64,000 bases of DNA from Sciurus carolinensis (lineage: Eukaryota; Chordata; Mammalia; Rodentia; Sciuridae). Shown in pieces: positions 59,340 through 64,000 of this stretch. Made by a program: the position numbers and the translations under genes. The DNA is taken from NCBI RefSeq assembly GCF_902686445.1, contig NC_062214.1:46013454-46077453 (forward strand). Reading direction: 5' to 3'. The notes under the pieces were generated by a model. The model was not told the DNA's origin and did not search any database. It saw only the letters and a program-made list of their open reading frames with translations. Numbering within the stretch: position 1 is the stretch's first letter; every line of letters starts with the position of its first letter.

Positions 59340-59805
59340 CGCCAAGATCGAGTACCCTTGGGACCTGTGTGGCCAAAACTGAGCCGGGCTGGGCACGCGG
59401 TCGGGCCCTCAGCCTCTCAGAACCTTTTTTGCTGGAACTCAAACGGCGACTCGGTCCTCAGGGGCAATGAATGAGCTGCGTTGGGTGTCGGAAGAAAACT
59501 CAATTTTCATCTGCTCTGCAACCGCGAAACCCGCACGGGACCGGAACAACCAGACTTTGATGGTTGCCTCCGGAGACCCGGAACCGTCGGATGGCTTCCA
59601 CGACCGGCAGCCAAGCAGGGGAAGCCTGGCTGTTAGCTCCAACACATAGGAGCCTGGCAAAGGCGCGCCAAACCTGAGTCCAAACCCTGAAGGCGCATGG
59701 CTCACAGACCAAGACCAGAGTTTTAGATCCTAAATTTGGTAGTGAGGCGGAGAGGGGGCGAAGAGAGTGAGAGAGGGAGGAGGAGAGAGGGAGGTAGTAG
59801 GAGTG

Positions 59806-59809
<4 letters not shown>
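59340..59809. other. CpG-rich non-coding sequence
   Basis: GC-rich sequence with many CpGs. The frames on both strands are overlapping and unsupported. Confidence 0.45.

Positions 59810-59871
<62 letters not shown>
59810..59871. repeat. (GA)n microsatellite
   Basis: About 30 pure GA units within a longer purine-rich tract (59750-59871) inside CpG-rich DNA. Confidence 0.95.
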
Positions 59872-59875
<4 letters not shown>

Positions 59876-62611
59876 CTTCTCAGTGTGTCACGGGGCCTAG
59901 GCGGGGCAAGCGCCCTCTGAAGCCATCAAAGACAGGGTGGCTTTTTTCCCCTCCTCCAACCTCCTCCCCAATAGATATAGCACGAATTTTTAATGCGTCT
60001 TCCTTTCACAGACAACAATACAGGGTTTGAAAGCCGGACACAATTTGGGTTTTGTGCGGGTCCCTCCTCGCGCTCCCTCGACCCAGCTGGCCATATGGAA
60101 TCCAGCATGGAGTCCGAGGATGACAAAGGGACCCAGTGACAGGCCCAACAAAACCCCAAGGAGACTTCTGCCTGACTCCGGGATTCACTGCCCGCGATAA
60201 GCGCGCTGAATGGTGCGGGGTGGGGCGGGGGGAGGGCTAGCCCCTTCTCCCTCTTCCCCTCTCTCTGTCCCCTGAGATCCTTTCTCTGTCCCTTTTTAAT
60301 ATGCACGCCTCTAACATCTCCGGCTCCCAGCTTTCCCATTGTGCGGTTTTGTGCGGCCCGCTGTAGATTGGGCGAAGATAGACTGCCGAAGCGGACCCCG
60401 CGCCGGGTGCGCTCCCAGGGCGCTGGGGTTAGGGCCACACAGCGCTCCGCGGGAGCTTTTATTGACTCCATGGGGACCCGGGGACAGAGAGGCGGGCGCC
60501 AGGCCCACCTCCAGGCTCTTGGCAGTGTAAGCAGCACACCCGGATTGCAGGTCTGGGGGCCTGGTCACCAACCCCAATGTTTCCTCAACCCATACTCGGT
60601 GAAAATCTGCAAAGTTTGGGTGTTATGTGCCTCTCCCTTCTTCCCTCCTGGGTCTGGAAGGTTCTTGTGATTATTCTTGGCCCTCGGTAGGTCTAGGACC
60701 TGGAACAACCAAAAGCAACTCGAATCTTTCAAGCTCAGGCCTTTTGACAACCCTTCTTCAGGAGACTCTGAGCCCCCACTTCCCTCGCCCGAGGATCCCG
60801 GTTAGGGAAGTTGCAAGAAGGTTTTCAGTGGTTGCTACTGGGCAGGTTGGACATTGTACAACAAACGATTTGGGGGAAATTTTCTGGCCTTTAGGAACAG
60901 CAAGACAAAACCCCAAACATTTCCAAGCTTGTGAGGAGAACAAAGGGAGACTTCTCTGTATTTAGGGAATCTGCCCCTTTCCCGCGGATGAACCTGGATA
61001 AGTGAAAGGGCCTTTCCAGGGATATTAGAAAGACTCCGCGCCCTCAATTATCCTGGGACCAGTGCGCAACACGAGAATAAAGTGTAATCACGTCCCTGGG
61101 CGTGTTGCGCTGAGTGCTATTGACGCGCAGATTTGGTCACACGGATAATCATGTTTGCTTTAGATATTGAATTAAATCTGATCATCAACTGGAGGGAGCG
61201 AGAAAGTCAGCTGGGACCGCTTCCTTTGCCTGGCCTTCTCACCTTCCCCCTCCACAGTCTTGATGGTGGGAGCTCCGGAGAAAACCAGAGATACTATTTC
61301 CAAATGGGCTGACTTTCAATCTCCAGGCATCTCAGAGCGCCCGCTGGGCTCTGAGCCACAGAGCCACGGGTATTTTCAGAAATCCGCGAGATGGAAGAGA
61401 AAGGTGCACTGCCCCCGCCCCCCTTCCGTCCGCCTAGCCCCCTGAGACGCTCCCCCGCGTGGCCAAGTGTGTGCCAGCATCCGCCTAGGAGATAGGCTTC
61501 CAGTAACAAGGGTGGGATGGAATCAGTTCTCGGCTGGGGAAGAACGGATTGCAAACTCCCGGGGACCGCCAGGGGCTGTTTGCCTACTTTCCTTGGTCCC
61601 TACTCTAGCCCTGGAAGCCAGAGTGCCCCATCCCACCTCCAGTCTTTACTTTCTAACAATTCACCCAGTTCCATGACTAAGGACTAGCCTGGGGAGACGG
61701 TACCCCTGCCATCGCTGGGAGGGGACCAGGCAGGGATTCAGTCCCGGGGAAAGAGACTAGGAATCCTGAAAGGACGGAGGCCGAAAGAAGGAAGAAGGCT
61801 GTTGCTGGGATTGCCAATGACTCGCGCTCCCAGGCTCCTGGGGGCCATAAAGCTTTGAGGAGGATGCAGCAACCCCTCCCTCTCCTGCTCCCGGAACCCA
61901 GAGTGTCCCTACTTATAGTCAAAGCCTTGAGCGCTTACAGCCGCCCCCCCGCCCCGCTGCCAAAACAAAAACAAAAACAAACAAAAATCCCCACAAAACT
62001 CCTTCTGCGTCCAGGTCTTAGAGCCGGCTCCTACGCCTCCACTCGTCCACAGATTTTGAAAAGGGGGTGGGGAGTAGAAAGAAAGCCGACCAGTCTCAAC
62101 CTCAGAGCCCCCCTCCCTTCTTAGTGCGAAGTAAATCAAACGCAACAAAGTGAAAGTCATCGAGTGTAGTGGCTTCAACAGCTTCTCAGGCTGAAGGAGC
62201 CACTCGTAGATTTGGGCGAGCGAGGGGGGCTTGGTCTCCTTGCCTCTCCGTTTCTCAAAGTCACTTTTCCTCCCGAGGCCGGGACGCAGGAGTTCACACA
62301 AGCAAGAAGCCAGGAAAGAGACCCAAGAGAGGCAGGGCCACCCCAGACTTTGGGCCAGCCGTTTGCAGGCTGGAAGCTCAGCGCTCCCACTTCGGCCCCG
62401 AGTTCTAGGCGCCTGGTCCGGCAGGTCAGTCCGGATGAGGCCTGTCCCGGGAGCATCAGCGCTCTGGCACCCCTGGCCTCCTAGCCTGGAGAAGCAGAAG
62501 CGGTGCAAGCAAGCGCTGCGGGCGACCAGACCTGGTTACTTGTCCAAGGCCTCTGGCCCGGTGCAGGGCAACAAAGTCAGACAAACGGGAAATCTGGGCT
62601 TGTTTGTTTGT
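59872..62611. other. CpG-rich 3' flank of NKX2-2
   Basis: No transposable element recognised across 2.7 kb, and raised CpG content. Long minus-strand frames (59926-60537, 203 codons; 61909-62508, 199 codons) overlap several other frames in GC-rich DNA and show no domain, so I do not call genes. Blocks such as 61080-61200 look like conserved regulatory DNA by motif content. An antisense or downstream lncRNA could arise here, but nothing in the sequence proves it. Confidence 0.45.
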
Positions 62612-62631
62612 TTGTTTTTTAACACAGGATT

Positions 62632-62637
62632 TTTATT
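62632..62637 (-). terminator. NKX2-2: Polyadenylation signal of NKX2-2
   Basis: AATAAA on the minus strand, with a TTTGTCTGACTTTGTTG GT-rich segment about 45-65 nt downstream on that strand. Confidence 0.65.
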
Positions 62638-62943
62638 AAAATTACTTAAAAAATCGAAAACTTTCAGCGCCCGGCGCTCTTGGGGAACCGCGCGGAACTG
62701 CTGAGCTCCAACTTCCGGGGCTCAGGACCCGGAAAATGGGGCAGAAGGCTTGTCGCCTACACACTTTTTTTCTTTTTCATATTTGAAAAATGTTTGCACT
62801 GAACAAAATGTTTTTAAAAAGCAAAAAAGAAAACAGGAGTAATCCAAACATAACCAAACCAAAATAAACCACCAAGAAAGGAGTTAGGCCTGCAAGGGGA
62901 ACAAGCCCATCCTGAAAGTCATTTTGGCAACAATCACCACCGA

Positions 62944-62951
62944 TATTTACA
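62944..62951 (-). promoter_or_regulatory. Pumilio response element in the NKX2-2 3' UTR
   Basis: TGTAAATA on the transcript strand is an exact UGUANAUA site. Function is not established. Confidence 0.4.
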
Positions 62952-63494
62952 ACGAAAAGCGAAATCTGCCACCAGTTGTCAGAACGTTTACATGGCCATA
63001 AATATGTAGCATTTTCTTATAAAAAATTCTCTATATTTTTAAAGTGTTCTCCACTTGCTTTAGAAGACTGCTGACAATATCGCTACTCACACAAACATAT
63101 TTTACAAAATTCACGAAAGCGGGGTGGGGGTTCGCTCTTTTTCTCATTTTCAAGTGACGACTTTAACGCTGGGATGGTTTGGTCCCCCCCAGGGAGAGGC
63201 AAAGAAGCGAAGCTGCGCAAACATTCTGTAAACACGGCTTAAAGTTCAACCCTCTCCAAGGTTCAAAGGAGAGAAAGATGGGGGCAGAGTCGGGTGGATG
63301 GAATCTGCCACTTCAAGGAGTCGCAGGCAACCTCCCGGCGCCTCCCCAACGGAGCCGAGAGTCAACTCGACTCTATAATAATAATTATAATAATAATAAT
63401 AACCACCATACGGACCAAGTCCTCCTCGCCGCCGCCGCCGCAGTCGCCGGGGTGGGGCCTGGGCCTAGGGCCGCGAGTCTCCGAGGGGCGGTGC

Positions 63495-64000
63495 TCACCA
63501 AGTCCACTGCTGGGCCTGGACAAGGGGGTGTGCTGTCGGGTACTGGGGGGTGCTGGCCGAGCTGTACTGGGCGTTGTACTGCATGTGCTGCAGTGACTGC
63601 GCGCTGTAGGCCGAAAAGGGGATGCCTGCCTGGAAGGTGGCAGCTGCCAGGTCCTGGGCTTTGAGCGCGTGGCACGGCTTGCCGTCTCTGACTAAGACGG
63701 GCACGGCCACCCGGCGCGGCGAGGGCAAGGGTGTCACCTCCATACCTTTCTCCGCCCGGGCGCGCTTCATCTTGTAGCGGTGGTTCTGGAACCAGATCTT
63801 TACCTGCGTGGGCGTGAGGCGGATGAGACTGGCCAGGTGCTCGCGCTCGGGAGCCGACAGGTACCGCTGCTGCCGGAAGCGCCGCTCCAACTCGTAGGTT
63901 TGCGCCTTGGAGAAGAGCACCCGCCGCTTCCGCTTCTTGCCTGCGTCCCCCCCGCCGCCCGGGGTCTCCTTGTCATTGTCCGGTGACTCGTCAGCCGAGG
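63495..64000 (-). CDS. NKX2-2: Homeobox protein NKX2-2, C-terminal part (exon 2, partial)
   Basis: 167 C-terminal residues and the stop; the frame runs off the window, so the start is not visible. NKX2-2 is a nuclear transcription factor acting in ventral neural-tube patterning, oligodendrocyte development and pancreatic beta-cell fate. Residues 22-81 of the visible part form the homeodomain (63756-63935), with [11 protein letters not shown] in helix 3, Asn51 and the NK2-class Tyr54. An acidic and Gly-rich linker precedes it. The NK2-specific domain follows ([18 protein letters not shown], about 63672-63731), then a Tyr/Gln-rich tail ending AQQWTW. As far as I recall this equals the human protein (273 aa) from residue 107. 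The frame is open and undamaged. Confidence 0.97.
   Translation of the reverse strand, partial: SADESPDNDKETPGGGGDAGKKRKRRVLFSKAQTYELERRFRQQRYLSAPEREHLASLIRLTPTQVKIWFQNHRYKMKRARAEKGMEVTPLPSPRRVAVPVLVRDGKPCHALKAQDLAAATFQAGIPFSAYSAQSLQHMQYNAQYSSASTPQYPTAHPLVQAQQWTW
63756..63935 (-). other. NKX2-2: NKX2-2 homeodomain
   Basis: 60 codons from Lys-Arg-Lys-Arg-Arg to the basic end. Helix 3 carries the invariant WFQN and Tyr54, which gives NK2 proteins their preference for CAAGTG/TTAAGTG sites rather than TAAT. Confidence 0.95.

Larger units (their letters stand above)
62612..63494 (-). other. NKX2-2: NKX2-2 3' untranslated region
   Basis: About 880 bp from the stop codon to the predicted cleavage site, 15-25 nt after the only AATAAA on this strand in the interval (62637-62632). 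It includes an (AAT/TTA)n run (63402-63373), AU-rich stretches and one perfect Pumilio-type site TGTAAATA (62951-62944). The length is similar to what I recall for the mammalian NKX2-2 3' UTR. The end is inferred from the signal. Confidence 0.75.

Noticed and set aside
59767..60030. 87-codon frame of alternating Arg-Glu
   Set aside because: Translation of a (GA)n microsatellite.
59926..60537. 203-codon minus-strand open frame
   Set aside because: It sits in CpG-rich DNA where stop codons are rare and overlaps frames on both strands (60339-60670 plus, 60311-60577 minus). It shows no domain and there is no splice or promoter evidence. Treated as chance.
61909..62508. 199-codon minus-strand open frame and overlapping plus frame 62231-62704
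   Set aside because: Same GC-rich effect. Low-complexity KQKQKQ-type segments and opposite-strand frames of similar length argue against a gene.
1..64000. CRISPR array, bacterial operon, ribosome binding sites or prophage
   Set aside because: The window is vertebrate nuclear DNA with SINEs, LINEs and LTRs. The only short tandem arrays are microsatellites and the L1 5' UTR units.

Overview
This is a vertebrate nuclear window, almost certainly from a squirrel-family rodent (Sciuridae, ground squirrel or marmot type). The tRNA-derived ID SINEs have the sciurid form (ending in the CAGCACCACATAAAAATAAA type of tail, 24058-24194). They also occur fused to a 7SL/B1-like left half as B4-type dimers, and the LINE-1s and ORR1/MT-like MaLR LTRs are rodent in style. 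The species is not determined. There is one recognisable protein-coding gene: the 3' part of NKX2-2 on the minus strand at the right edge (coding 63495-64000, 3' UTR to about 62612). Everything to its left is 3'-flanking or intergenic DNA. If gene order is as in other mammals, this is the NKX2-4/NKX2-2 interval.

Layout. 1-3610: a decayed class I (gammaretrovirus-like) endogenous provirus on the minus strand, with an LTR, a tRNA-Phe-type primer binding site, broken gag, protease, and a pol deleted across the RT active site. 4139-6768: an LTR-containing element bounded by a 14-bp duplication and a poly(A)-like tail, which looks like an ERV transcript reinserted by LINE-1. 9208-15745: a near full-length LINE-1 (minus strand) with a repeat-bearing 5' UTR, ORF1 and ORF2. 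16085-18180: two further L1 insertions, one a twin-primed inversion. 18200-36000: mostly unique AT-rich DNA with scattered SINEs, MER5A-like DNA transposon relics, a MaLR LTR split by an L1, and microsatellites. 36360-40143: a nested stack (old L1, cut by an MaLR LTR, then by a younger L1). 40500-50020: an LTR-like element, another L1 and several MaLR LTRs. 50020-62600: progressively repeat-poor, GC- and CpG-richer DNA approaching NKX2-2, with candidate cis-regulatory stretches, CTCF-like motifs and an NKX2-type site. 62612-64000: NKX2-2 3' UTR and homeodomain exon.

The transposable elements are broken by frameshifts, stops or deletions. The functional biology expected here is NKX2-2 (a neural-tube and pancreatic endocrine transcription factor) and regulatory DNA around it. 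The more unusual observations are the apparently L1-mobilised LTR transcript, telomere-like hexamers in the 3' UTR of two L1 copies, tandem ~70-bp units in an L1 5' UTR, an 11-residue duplication in an L1 ORF1 coiled coil, and same-orientation CTCF-like motifs downstream of NKX2-2. All family assignments come from reading the sequence; no database search was made.
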